Assembly (NCBI GenBank): GCA_030141605.1
Contig: JAQGDQ010000172.1
Location: 126,001 to 186,000, forward strand
Direction of reading: 5' to 3'
DNA: 60,000 bases
From: Tubiluchus corallicola
Taxonomy: Eukaryota; Priapulida; Priapulimorpha; Priapulimorphida; Tubiluchidae
Each line of letters begins with the position of its first letter. The first letter of the stretch is position 1. The position numbers and the translations under genes are program-made. Of this stretch, positions 34,060 to 45,244 are shown piece after piece. The notes under the pieces were generated by a model. It saw nothing but the letters and a program-made list of their open reading frames with translations, made no database searches and had not been told where the DNA came from.

Positions 34060-36090
34060 TTTGTTTTTGCGATTAATTACCACAAGTCGGGATTTTACCG
34101 TTATTCGCCCCTAGTGGGTATGATGTGAAGCAATGAAATAGTGAAAATATGAAAATGAAAGCAATAGCACTGACTAAAGCAATGATAACGAAGCATATAT
34201 TTTATAGTTCTTTCCCTTTTTCGTTATGCCTGTGACCTATTGATGTGCCATAATTGGAAAAACTCATTTAGTTTACAGCTCAACGTGTTGAATGGATAAC
34301 TCTAAGCTTGTAATGACTTAGGTTGAAAATCATAAGTTAATGAAAATTTATTTAGCTACAAGAAATCAATTCCAGAATAGTCGATACACTATAAATAACA
34401 CTGCAAACTCAGCGTCACCAGCTCAACGTTAAAGTTGAAGTTGTACAGTACCAGCTTACAATTCTTTCCAAATATCGTACTTTACTGGGTTCGAGGCATA
34501 TGCACAATAGAAACAACTGTAAAACATGAGCTTCATTACCATCGAAAAATGTATTTGATGCGTATTAATTCAATTTATCAAATAAATTTTATCGATTGGG
34601 CAAGATTGAGTAATAATCGGTTGCGAATCTATTCGGTAAATAAACGTATCGGCACATAGCCATACAAAGAATTCTGCTCTCATAGCAGATGCTGATTATA
34701 TGTCGTGAACGTAAAATCATTCTGTGCAAAACGAACCACTTCTACTTTAAATCTATGAGTTATAATTTTACACGAGCATCCAGAATCCCAAAACTGAACA
34801 AATGTGACTAAACGCACAAAAAATGCAAACGCATTAGGAAAATTGAACTTGTCTGACGAGATGGCATTGTTAACAGTTTTCTTTCTCACAATAGGCATAA
34901 AAGCTCTAGTTTATGAGTTCCTGGGCGATTGCATATCTACCATTATATTAGCTTTTAAACGTGGTTTTACAGGCGACCACATATCAGGGTGTTTAATGCT
35001 ACTTCATTAGACCGCAAGATATAAGATATTAAAATACATTAAACAATCACGCAAAGCTACCTGCTGTGCATGTCCGCTTCATTTTCTTTGATGGAAGTGA
35101 TGTTAAAATCATTTACTGTTGAATTACACTGTTTGAAAAACCAGCGCGGAGAATACAAGGAGAGCTTAAGAAAAAATGCCTGTGTCTGCCATAATTAAGT
35201 GTATGCTGGTAAATCCAAAACATCAGTATTCATAGCTAATTAATGATGCAAAACTTTTGAAAGCTTCCAGATTTCCAAAATGAAAAGTGTACGCATGTTT
35301 GTATCACAGACAAACCTGTTTAACAAATTTAGAACTGAGATGGCAGTTATTTTACAAGCTTTTTCTCAGTCGCTAATTATTTGTTTTTGTCTTCTTGGAG
35401 TGGTAACATTTATAACACTTCCGTTCTTTTTTCTGTTTTCCAGGAACAATCATATCTTTTAATTGCATACATGATTTTATCAGCTGCAGATATCGATATA
35501 GAGAAGCCATCTTTCCTCAATATTTAGCATCTGTCACATAACAGAGTTACATTTCAGGATGTCTAGTGCCAAGATATGAAAATTGTAACTTCATTTTTCA
35601 AGTTTTTGTTCAATGTTTCAGTTGTTCAGTTTTGAGCAAATTGACAGTTAGATTAAAAGGCTTAATGAGAAGTAGATCTCAACAAAGATATCCAGAAAAA
35701 TTAATAAGTGTGTTACTGCATATGAAATGCTGTTACTTTTGTAATTAGTTATTGCTCCTCAAACTAAATGTATCGTAACAAAATAAACTTATTTTTAATT
35801 TTTGACATCAGTATAATGATATAATACCAATAACCCTCTTCTGGGCCCAGTGCAACAAAAACAGAGAAAATACGTCCGTTTGCTGAAATAATCTAAAAGC
35901 CACATAGCAATTCTGTGGGCCTGTGGCAACACTACAAATTGGACAGGAAACAAAGTTAGAAATGAGTTTCTCACGATAGAATAGGCAAAAGTTTTAGAAA
36001 GAAAATAAAAAGAAGTCAGGTGTATTTTAATGTTTGAGAAAAATGCTAAAAATATTCAGCAAAAAATAAGATGTAATTAGTAAAATCACT
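34060..36090. other. Intergenic stretch, nothing recognised
   Basis: No supported gene. Short plus-strand frames (34435-34659, 35280-35462, 35566-35748) have no motif. Confidence 0.45.
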
Positions 36091-36138
36091 TTAAAGACGT
36101 GATCATTTCATTTGGGCGCGCTCGTTTTTAACGAAAAA

Positions 36139-36225
36139 TGACGTCATATAGCCAATAGCAACAAAGCATGCGGCACGTTAAGAATGTCTATAAAATCTTT
36201 TGTATTTTTTGTAAGAGTAGGCATT
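36139..36225 (+). promoter_or_regulatory. CRE-CCAAT-TATA core promoter (candidate)
   Basis: In order on the plus strand: TGACGTCA (36139-36146), CCAAT (36152-36156) and CTATAAAA (36188-36195), with a start expected near 36220. The combination and spacing look like a real RNA polymerase II promoter, perhaps cAMP/CREB-responsive. The first ATG after it (36231) opens only five codons, so the transcript is either spliced, non-coding or decayed. Confidence 0.45.
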
Positions 36226-36275
36226 TTCGATGAGCGCAAATTGTTAATTGTATATTAAAATACACTGAAGGTGGT

Positions 36276-37220
36276 TTGTACCTTGAATTTTTCATTAAAC
36301 TGATCTGGCCAGATTCCGCGGGTTCAGATGACGAAGACACGTTTGCCAATGTGCACGGCAGTTTTTCGCAATCAGATATTCGTGAAGGTTTTCACCTGCC
36401 CCATTTTCAAAAAAGGGGAATATCGAAGCATCTCCATTACTGCAATTCGGTGACAATTAGTGCTCAATACTTGAATGAGCCTAATATGAAAACAACATAA
36501 TTCTGAATGCATTTCAAAGGTATGAAGACGTGGCTACTGATTCTTCAAAACGCTGAACTTGTGCATCATACGTATTTCATTAGCTTGCAAGAAAATGTCT
36601 ATCAAGTCTTTGCTATGTACTAGCAATGTTTATCGTAAGCATAACTAACGCTGAAGTCATATCTGCCCGAATTTATTAATGAATGCCTTTGTGCAACAGA
36701 CATCCGGCAACACCTCGTATATATCCTACAGTTTCATTAAGGCTCTGCTTGAAAAGAGCTGCCAGAGAGTCTACAAGCATGTGGTTCATATTCAAAAGCC
36801 CAAGAGGAAGAAGTCGTTAGGTTCTTATTACTTTAATCGTTTTCTGAGTTACGCATCGAACTTCGCAAGGCATCATTTAGATTGAGCTACTCTAGTGGCT
36901 TCAGAGTCATGACGTATGACGATTTTCAGTTGCTGTTGCCCTGTATTTGCTATCACGCACACTCGCAAGGTCGTATGAACGCAGTACATAACGGGTGTTT
37001 GAAGTCTCTCATTATTATCAAAAATTATTTAAAATTATCAGTAAATGCAGCAACCACAAAGTGGCTGAGTTTACGATTATTGAAAAATTTAGTGTCATCA
37101 AATTTGGCTTCATATGTATACTGCTGCGATTTTAATTTGCACCTATCAGAGCTGGAAATGGGACCGTGGGTTGGATCACTTGGAACACAATTTTTCGGTG
37201 ACCTAAGTAAAAATAAATAG
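36276..37220 (+). other. Cluster of unrecognised open frames after the 36.1-kb promoter
   Basis: Three consecutive plus-strand open stretches (36276-36500, 36679-36885, 36882-37220) lie in slightly GC-richer DNA. The second contains SFIKALLEKSCQRVYKHVVH and a basic KPKRKKS motif, and the third reads FQLLLPCICYHAHSQGRMNA. The first and third begin at non-ATG codons. No family is recognised and no clear splice sites connect them. They may be a decayed gene, a repeat remnant or chance. The opposite strand is also open in part (36660-36850), which weakens the coding case. Confidence 0.2.
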
Positions 37221-37311
37221 TCGCATTTTTTTCTAAAAGACGTTCGAAATCTATTATTTTAAATGAAAACTAGAATAAGATAAAACGGCTTACAGAACAG
37301 AATTGGATAGG

Positions 37312-37312
37312 C

Positions 37313-37349
<37 letters not shown>

Positions 37350-37350
37350 A
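37312..37350. repeat. (TA)n microsatellite
   Basis: Nearly perfect TA run followed by AAGGCAATTTAAGGCAAGCC. Confidence 0.9.
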
Positions 37351-37359
37351 GGCAATTTA

Positions 37360-38630
37360 AGGCAAGCCTTATCTTTCATTTGCATTGAAAGGGTGAAGTT
37401 GATAACAAAAAGTTGGCAATCCTAATTCGCATCCTTTTTAACACTTTTCTTATGGCAATTACGAGTATTTTAAAGTAAAAATGGATGTATCGATCGACAT
37501 TATCCGCATCTTCGCAGCTACATTAGTTATTATTATTATGAGCCTGTCCTTTTACTACTGTTCTATGCCCACCTGAAAGAAACCTTGCAAAGAATCTTGA
37601 AACCATATCAAGATTCTTCACCTTCACGTAATACAAACCGTGCATATAATCTTCCACAGACGAGGTACAGCATTTGAAAGCATTTGCGCGCTGAGATCGT
37701 ATTCATAAAGTAAGCTAACATAATTATAGACATGCATCTAATTGTGAAAAAGGCGATGAATGACTAAGAACGGTGTATGCCTAACTGAATCTATACAATC
37801 TATATATATTGTATATACATACAATACGTAACGAAACATACACGAAAGTGCGAGATATTCCAGTTGTGTTTTCTAATTACTAGAAGCAGAGTGCATTTTG
37901 CTGTAATCTTATATTATGGAAAATGAACGTTTGCCCGAAAAACAATAAAGCGGTCGTTCGCTCCTGTTTCACTCAAGACTGTCTTTTAATCTGATTAGTT
38001 CTATACTGGCAGTGGGCGTAAGTGACTGTGGTCGTTGATCATTCTTAAAATGTTGAATAATGAACTCAGATATCTTGTAAGTTTGAGTCGTATTTTTAGG
38101 ATATGCTAGGAAATATAATACATTATATATTTGGGCATGTTTTTATAAAACGTTAGTCACAAAATTTTAAGCTGTTATATAAAGAAAGTGAAGTTTGGGG
38201 GAAAATACTTCTGTTTTCATTGTATGTAAGTCTAACAGCTTCAGTGCGGAATGAACTGGTACGGAATAAACCTCGATTAAAAATGAAGCTTTCTTTAGAA
38301 TTTTCTAATAAAGTATAAGCTTTATATTAGGAATGATCAGGTAATGAGGAATCGCAACTCGCCTCAATTGACAGTTTACAGTCTTAGGCACACGCTCAGG
38401 TCAACTGGGACAGATTTCCAGCAACTTGAAAGATACGAGTTCCCCCGCGTTGCAGCACTGCTCAGACCGACGACAACTGATTGTATCCACAATCATCGTC
38501 GAACAATGCTCAGTTGAAAACTGGGTGGATACGTACGCCGCGAATAGAACATCAGCAACTTACTGGAACTGAGTTGCGTTGCGTTACGTGGCGCGGTAAG
38601 CATACCTTATGTCGAGTGTGCGTAGAAACA
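37360..38630. other. Intergenic stretch, nothing recognised
   Basis: No supported gene. The part at 38350-38620 is richer in GC and CpG than its surroundings but has no coding sequence I can support. Confidence 0.4.
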
Positions 38631-38631
38631 G

Positions 38632-38695
38632 TAGTAGTGGTGGTGGTGGTGGTGGTGGTGGTGGTGGTGGTGGTAGTGGTAGTAGTAGTAGTAGT
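38632..38695. repeat. (GGT)n/(AGT)n microsatellite
   Basis: GGT triplets pass into AGT triplets. It produces poly-Val, poly-Gly or poly-Pro frames that should not be read as genes. Confidence 0.9.
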
Positions 38696-38745
38696 ATATT
38701 CGGAACTAACGGCATACCATATTCCGCTAGTTGCCGAGTCTTAAG

Positions 38746-38761
38746 TTGCGATGCATCGCAA
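38746..38761. other. 16-bp perfect palindrome TTGCGATGCATCGCAA
   Basis: A perfect two-fold symmetric sequence about 50 bp after the GGT repeat, inside a larger, weaker symmetry (CTTAAG... on the left, ...CTTAAG on the right). It could be a dimeric protein site or mean nothing. Confidence 0.4.
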
Positions 38762-38834
38762 GGTCCACTTGCCTTAAGCCTATCTTTAGTATACGATGCT
38801 TCCACTATTAATTGTCTAAGTAATGCTCTTGTTT

Positions 38835-40505
38835 TGGCATGTTTTTAAACTATTTGAAATCATTCTTCAGTCTTCACTGCTATGTTGAGAGCAGTTGAAT
38901 CGTCGTGCTTTAATAAAAAAATCCAAAAAAAAATCTTTATTTGTTAATATCAGAAGTTTGTAGACACTCTCTATTATATCTATGCACAGCGTGGTTTGTC
39001 TTTGTCACAATCTCGCGTCATTTTAATTTCACCTTTTTGGATAAAATTTATGAGAATAACAATTCAGTGATTGATTTTTGGGTTGCATTAGGAACTGTGA
39101 GTATTCCCTTGACTCATTCACGTGAAAATTCACTCTGCTTCCAGCCCATAGATGTTAACGCGAGGGCATCCTTTGGACATTAGAGCGATGAGTGCACTAT
39201 TATATTGCACATATATAGATTATTATAGACTAGAATTTAGGAAAATTTAATTGCCTAGAGAATATAACATTATTAAGAGCACTTGCAAAGCCATGTAGTT
39301 CAGAGTACATTACCGTTACGACGTTAAAAAATAATAGCCTTCTTAATAATTTATGCAATTTACCTTCTTTTAGTGATGATGGTGGTCGTATCTAATGGGT
39401 TCAGAATAGTTTGAGCCGCAACATTTTTGCGATTTAAGGTTTCTTTCCTGTTTGTCTGTGCGGTAAACGATTGCCAAAAAGAATATTATAAAATCAGGTA
39501 ATTGTTATTTTTACTTGGTTTGCCTTTAAACTTCAAGGTAACATATCGTTAACGCGGTGCCTGCTGCAGTGTATATAATTAACTACAACATTTCATTAAC
39601 CATAGAGGGTTCTACTTTCCCCCACCCCGCAGCACAACATGTACAATTACACTCACTCTCTATGCGAACATTATAAGTGAGCTTTTTAAAAGTACAGCCA
39701 GTTATCAAATATTAATGTGCCAAGTTCTAACAATAATCACAGAGAAAGCTGAGAGTATAGTCATTAATAGAGAAACAGACAAGACTATTTGAAGTTTCAT
39801 ATAAATTCTGTTGCGCATTCTGGTATCTTACACAACGGATAAATAATAACGTAAAACTAAGGTTTGATGAAACAAATTTATAATGACACTATAACAACAG
39901 TTACTGCTCGTGTACAAAAAAGTTTCAAAGTGCATATTTTTATAGCCAAAAAATGGCAACAATTTTTTTCAGAACCTATGTGGTAAGTCGATTCTAGTGC
40001 AGCAATAATTACCGTTAAGAATTAAAAAAACTACAGTAGATCATGTTCTAAATGTATTTTGCCCCCATTATGACAGTTTGTTAGATAGGATTAAGGAACA
40101 ATAAAAGAAAGTGTACCAAAAATGGTATAATCATTATCGTGCGGCAAAAACCGTTTCGAAATACATTTGCCGAGGAAAACATTAAGAATTAGCTTATTGT
40201 ATATAGATAATATTGTTTAGTAGTCAACTGTAGTTTATCAAAAATTTTAATAATGGTAGTCATAAATTATAAATTACACTTTACTGAAAGCCGAACTTAC
40301 AACAGACATTAGTCTAGGAGGAATTCTTTAAACGAACTTGGAGCCTTTGTGGTTAAATTTCTACTTCGAACACATGTGCGAAGCTAAACAGTATAATTAT
40401 GCCAAGCTCAGCTAATGAGGTGGTCTTGACGATTTTACTACATTGTCAAGTACTCAGCCAGGCATGGTTTCTTTGAATCCAAAGACATCGCGTGACGTCG
40501 CGTGT
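38835..40505. other. Intergenic stretch, nothing recognised
   Basis: AT-rich, no supported gene. The right end lies downstream of the allatostatin-C-like gene and may include its 3' UTR. Confidence 0.4.
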
Positions 40506-40512
40506 TTACCAA

Positions 40513-40518
40513 TTTATT
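40513..40518 (-). terminator. Candidate poly(A) signal of the allatostatin-C-like gene
   Basis: AATAAA on the minus strand, 36 bases past the stop codon. This would make a very short 3' UTR, so a more distal signal may be used instead. Confidence 0.3.
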
Positions 40519-40553
40519 TTACAGTTGTGGTACCAGTTCTCCCATAGTGTCGC

Positions 40554-40796
40554 CTAGTAGTACCGATTGTGACCAAAGCACGTTATTGGGTTTAAGAGAC
40601 ACCGGACACTATAGCGATTTCTTTGCGGTCTTTGATAAATAGCTCCAAAGCGTTTAGTGACTTGAGACAGCGCGCCTTTGCCATCAATTAAATTTTCAAG
40701 TAACGGATACAGCTCCGCCAAATGATCATTTGATGGTAGTTCCTCGTTTATTCGTGAAACAAGTTGTTGTGTTTCGTCCGAGTTACTCCAGTCATT
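40554..40796 (-). CDS. Allatostatin-C-like (somatostatin-type) neuropeptide precursor, last exon
   Basis: The exon follows a strong acceptor (GTTGCTGTTTTTTTCAG) and runs 80 codons in phase 0 to a TAG. It encodes an acidic spacer (NDWSNSDETQ..., about residues 1-47), a dibasic Lys-Arg site (48-49) and a C-terminal peptide ending RYSVRCLLNPITCFGHNRYY. Cys66 and Cys73 enclose six residues, and the core R-Y-x-x-x-C-x-x-N-P-[IV]-[ST]-C-F matches arthropod allatostatin-C (core C-Y-F-N-P-I-S-C-F). These are disulphide-cyclised secreted peptides acting on somatostatin/AstC-type receptors. Known allatostatin-C usually stops at, or is amidated just after, the Phe; here Gly-His-Asn-Arg-Tyr-Tyr follows. 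The exon with the signal peptide should lie at higher coordinates and was not identified, so the entry is partial. A second possible cleavage is at Arg59. Confidence 0.75.
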   Translation of the reverse strand, partial: NDWSNSDETQQLVSRINEELPSNDHLAELYPLLENLIDGKGALSQVTKRFGAIYQRPQRNRYSVRCLLNPITCFGHNRYY

Positions 40797-40799
40797 CTG

Positions 40800-42685
40800 A
40801 AAAAAACAGCAACTTTTAATGTCCTTATAACGCTTAGATGATATTAACACATAATAACAGATAATCGCCAGTTTTTAGTCATGATGCAGTCAATGAGATT
40901 TAATGTACAGCTGTACTTGGTGCCTAGGAAAATTATAATTTTTACTTTGAGGAAAAAATCTGAGGTGACAACACAGAAATTGAACCCGACACTATGTAAC
41001 AGTGTACAGTAATGAAATTAAAACCCATTAATTAGGTCGCAGAATTAGTTTATATGGTTCACACAGGGCACAAGCTTTCACGTGCGGCGTTAATTGGACA
41101 ACAACAACGATAAAGACAGCCATGATGACAATTTCAGCAATTTCAACTCCATTTATTTTAACAAGTTCACAAGTGCAACAGTGTAGATTAAAAACAATTA
41201 TAGTCCTAAAATACTCCCTCGACTTTGCTTAAGAACTTCAGAATCTAGAATGAGATGAATAATAACAATCTGTCGCACTTGAAGTGTTTCGCATTTGAAC
41301 TTTCGCATGTCGAGTACAAAACAATTAATTAACTGTTGAAATGCAAGAACCGAAAAAATACTATTGGTGAAAGCAATTTTCCTAGGTATCGAGAATCGAA
41401 TGTCAAGTTTATGTTATCTCGTTTCTCACTAATACATGTGTCTCACAATTAGATGGCACTCAGAAGTTAATTGTTTCCTCTAAAAGTGTCAGTATTTTCT
41501 CTGCTAATTCTCTGCTGTTTCCCCAGACTTACTGAGTATGGTTCAAGTTTTTGTGCCCACATAAAGCAACAGTAGTTATTATCAAATATAAGTGCTTTTA
41601 GTCGCCCCTTCGGCGAGTTTCACCTAGGTCCTCTTACCTCAAGAGGCTCGGAAATTGCACTAAACGAAACAATTTTATTTGAGATGGACATCGGAGAAGA
41701 ATTATTGATAGAATAATATTCAAGAAGAATTTGCCAACAACCTTTCAAGTATGAATGTTACGGTGGCAGCGGAAATTATTGGGTGTAGTTTCTCAGTTTA
41801 TAGCTAGAATTTCAAAATACTTGTCGACTACATATATACGTAAAAAGTACTAGCTAAACAAAATGTCAAAAACAACACAGCTAGGACCAGAGTCTCCAAA
41901 CGTACAAGCAGGAAGACAACTGATGACGGATCTCAAAATCACAGAACTTATATACAAAATAAGCGACTCAAACAAGTTAGAAACAGGTTAGTGCAACCAA
42001 GAAGAATCAGTGCACAAATAATCAGAAAGCGCAATGAGACACTAGCAACACATCACCTGACCCTAACCATTATTAATAATGGCATTAATTCTAAATTATA
42101 TTGCATCGTAATACTGAAAAATTGTTATCCATGTTTAAAGAATTATCCTACGATTTGATCTCAGAATTAATTAAAAATGGCATAAACATAAATAAAATGG
42201 TAAATTATTATCAATAGGAATAATACTTATTACTGCAACATAAGTAGCGTTTTTAAAGGGTTGACTAGAATGCAATAAGCTTAAATGAACAGTGGACATT
42301 ATTTTATGATACGTTGCTGCAACATTAACGTGTTATTGACGTTAATTATCTGAAATAACCATGAGGATGTATAACTAGTCCGATGTAATGTATACAATCA
42401 GTTTCGTCGCACTTGAATCTATAAACTAACATGGTATGTATTGATATGTTAAACTTAAGCTCAACTTCGCAATAAGGTCACGTGGATTGTGTTTCATGAT
42501 GTCGAGTTCCAGATCATTGTTAAAGCTTCGTCCATACCGCTGTATTATTGTATTACTACTAAATGGGCATTTAGCTGTTGCAATTGCAGACATGCTTGTA
42601 AGTGATGTAGCAGCTTCCATTAGACTTCCTAGAATGGATACGCAGTGGAATAATTCTGTGGTAGATGAGTGTCCACGACTAATTC
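40800..42685. other. Upstream of the AstC-like exon; first exon not found
   Basis: This region and beyond should contain the 5' exon of the neuropeptide gene. I found no ATG with a convincing signal peptide followed by a phase-0 GT donor. The nearest minus-strand candidate (about 41155-41090, starting MAVFIVVVVQL) is hydrophobic but very short before any usable donor. The minus-strand open frame at 42426-42719 is unrecognised. Confidence 0.35.
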
Positions 42686-42699
42686 CTGCGGTTATTCCA

Positions 42700-43320
42700 A
42701 GTCTTCTCAAATATTGCACCTGTCATAAAGTTCGGTTTAGTTGGTCAAATAATCAAGGAGTTACCAAGTTCTCTTTAAAAGAAGCTGAAGCGGAAATTTA
42801 GCGGCAACGACGAGTACGAGGATCTCAAATATCTAAAAAGGATATTACTACTTTTAAATTTTCAATTGACAAAAGGCAGCGATTGGACGGCGTTTACTAA
42901 TACTATCCCCAACAAGCAGGCAAGACCTTTTTAGCGCGCAAACATCAGAAATTCAAGCAGCTTCTTGGTTCTCAAGAAGAAGAATGAGGAAAGATGGAAG
43001 TGTAGAAATGCGATGGTAATGATAATATTTGTGTATGTTTCTTCACTGGAGCCTTTGTGGATCTATATGCACAAACTGGGTGGCCTCAAATTTGCCATGG
43101 AAACTTACACCACAGAGTTCAATCAATTAGAAAATAATTTCGTTCACCTCACTAATTTGGACGTTAACACAAAAAATTCAATACACATGCTTAAAAAGTT
43201 CCTGTGGACCCTGCAAAAACTATTGCGTTATCTGGAGTTGACATAAAAAAGATTTCGAATCAAATTAAAGATATCGTTGTGAAACAGCTGTTAAGCAGTG
43301 AATCGGTTTATGACTTATGA
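42700..43320 (+). pseudogene. Decayed tubulin-tyrosine-ligase-like (TTLL) copy
   Basis: Pieces of a TTLL glutamylase core appear in the right order over about 600 bp. Frame 1 gives SQISKKDITTFKFSIDKRQR and, after an in-frame stop, YYPQQAGKTFLARKHQKFKQ (the ligase F-x-P-x-[ST]-F-x-L-P block). Frame 2 (42965-43224) gives FVYVSSLEPLWIYMHKLGGL and ENNFVHLTNLDVNTKNS (the V-Y-V-x-S-x-x-P-L-x-I-Y and H-L-T-N-x-x-x-N-x-K-N-S motifs). Frame 1 returns with SGVDIKKISNQIKDIVVKQL and LLSSE. At least two frameshifts and two stops disable it. TTLL4-like family members are the closest I can name. Several blocks that introns usually separate lie together, so a processed retrocopy is likely, though no poly(A) tail or target duplication is clear. 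Confidence 0.8.
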
Positions 43321-43324
43321 CAAT

Positions 43325-45100
43325 GCATTATGGCTTGATTAGTATTGTATAACAGACTACTATAATGTTGTATATATCGCAATTAGGTGTACAGAAGTAA
43401 CCTAACACCGTTTAATGTGCCATTTTGTCCTGTCAAATTAGAAACGGTTTTTCAGTAATTAGGAAAAATGATGACAGTTGTTATTAGACTTATAACATCT
43501 ACATTTTTGGCAACTAAATAAAATATTGAAATAATTGAATTATTGTTAAAATGTGTAGTTTATTTACAACTGTATAATACTCAAATATCGACGAACTCAG
43601 AGCAACTATTCCATACTAATATAGCTATTACATAATATTAAATTATTAAACTTATCTATTGAATTATTATTGTACAACCTTTATTGAAGAAGGCACAAAC
43701 ATGCGACATATTACTGGCAACTAAGTTTTTGTAAAAAAGTGAAGAGATTTTTTTGGACATTCATTCTATGATGGGTCTCCGGATGCGTGTGTTTAATGAT
43801 GCGTAATGCTAACACCGTTGGTTCAAGTCTAGTGCTTAATATTTTACCCTTCCTTCTTTCGTTCAAATTTGCAACACGCCTAGACACTCTACAGCATTAG
43901 AAAGTAAGTTAGTCAATACTTAAGCTCGTTTATTGGCGCATGAATTTTTTATTGAATTGGTGTCATTATTATCGCAGGCGCTTACGCAAACCTAATTGTG
44001 AGATGAGAAATCTTCAAAACCAACGAGTGTCAGTTATGTAAGAGGTACCAGCAGAAACGATTTGCGACAGAATTAAATCCGTTGACTGCAGCATATTATT
44101 GATTATTAGTGGATAACCTGGTGGTTAGTATGGGTAGCATGTTAGATTGATGAATGGGACTTAACAAAATGAATTGTAGCGTCCGAGGTGTAAATTTTTG
44201 GTTTTGACTTTTTTACATTATATTTATATTGATTGTAATCGAACGTCATGCAAAAGTAATTGAAACAATAATCAAATTAAAAAATCAGTGGTACGTACAT
44301 GTGTTGCACAAAGAGTGATACAAAATTCTAATTGGCAGCTATCTGATGCAGCAGATAAGCCGAATAGACACATAGCAGTAATTGAAGGTAATGTCTAGAG
44401 TTTTTCAATTGTGGTAGTCAAGACTAATTGCGCTAATTTAAGCACATTAACACAATGTTTTAGTTGCCATTGCAAAGTGAGATAAGCATGATACTAAAAT
44501 TAAATTACCAGTCACGTAATTATCATTACTCTCAAGATTTCAGTAACGTAAATTCCTCAATGAATCGGTTGCAAAGTGGAGGCTGACCACTTGTGGAAAT
44601 GAGCATTGCACGTCAATATGGCAATACCTTAAAACCGATTTCCTGATAGGTTAATTAATTATCGTGCTTCGCTTTTGCAATGAAGAACCACAAAGATTTA
44701 TATGGAAAACATGTTGAAAGTGTTGCGTGGTGAATTTTGAAATCTAACAAAATCCATTACATGACTCGTGCATGCATTGACCAACTAGCATTTTCTGTCA
44801 TCTATCCACTCCATATGGATGCATAGGCTGTCCACAAGATTTGAAGATTTCAGTTGCCGATGTTAGCTGATTTTCACAAAATCTGGTGGATGTCGTCCCC
44901 CCTCAGATTTTTAGAAAATCCTTAGCATTTTGTGCTTTTTACCAAAAATAACAAAATGGCAGTCACAGTGGCACTTTTAAATTGCAAACTCATTTTCGTG
45001 TGTTAAAAATTAAATGATAAAATCATTATTAGCTAAGCGCTGCTGCTTTGTGCTTTAATAAATAGGTTCATCAGGCCAGGCACCGTCTTAGAGAACAGCA
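43325..45100. other. Intergenic stretch, nothing recognised
   Basis: AT-rich. A B-box-like GGTTCAAGTCTAG near 43819 lacks a convincing A-box. No gene is supported. Confidence 0.4.
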
Positions 45101-45102
45101 GC

Positions 45103-45240
45103 AGTGATGATAATAGTGACGATGATGATGACGTCGTAGAAAATGACTACATAATACGACGAGTTTCTGTGGCGATAATAATAACGATGTTAATAAAGAC
45201 GACGATAAAGATGATGATGATGAAGATGACGATACGAAGA
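45103..45240. repeat. (GAT/GAC)n-rich microsatellite
   Basis: Interrupted GAT, GAC and GAA triplets in two runs (45103-45135 and 45200-45240). Confidence 0.8.
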
Positions 45241-45244
45241 GGAC

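Noticed and set aside
36300-36425. In another frame the sequence reads CPIFKKGEYRSISITAI, like the RT block '[VC]-P-I-F-K-K-G...Y-R-P-I-S-L'.
   Set aside because: The match is short, about eight residues of the usual spacer are missing, and no further RT motif follows in any frame. Likely coincidence or too decayed to support.
41060-41170. Minus-strand hydrophobic starts (MAVFIVVVVQL..., MELKLLKLSSWLSLSL...) that could be the missing signal peptide of the AstC-like gene.
   Set aside because: Neither has a good GT donor at a suitable point, and both meet stops quickly. They are not strong enough to annotate.
41637-41692. Minus-strand ATG followed by 18 codons (MSISNKIVSF...) and a strong donor GAG|GTAAGA.
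   Set aside because: Not hydrophobic enough for a signal peptide, and it has no link to another exon except by phase. Could be chance.
42426-42801. Overlapping open frames on opposite strands just before the TTLL relic.
   Set aside because: The plus-strand frame merges into the TTLL pseudogene only at its end. The minus-strand frame (SMSAIATAKCPFSSNTIIQR) fits no family I know. Neither can be called a gene.
43790-43850. B-box-like GGTTCAAGTCTAG that suggested a tRNA or SINE.
   Set aside because: No acceptable A-box at the right distance.
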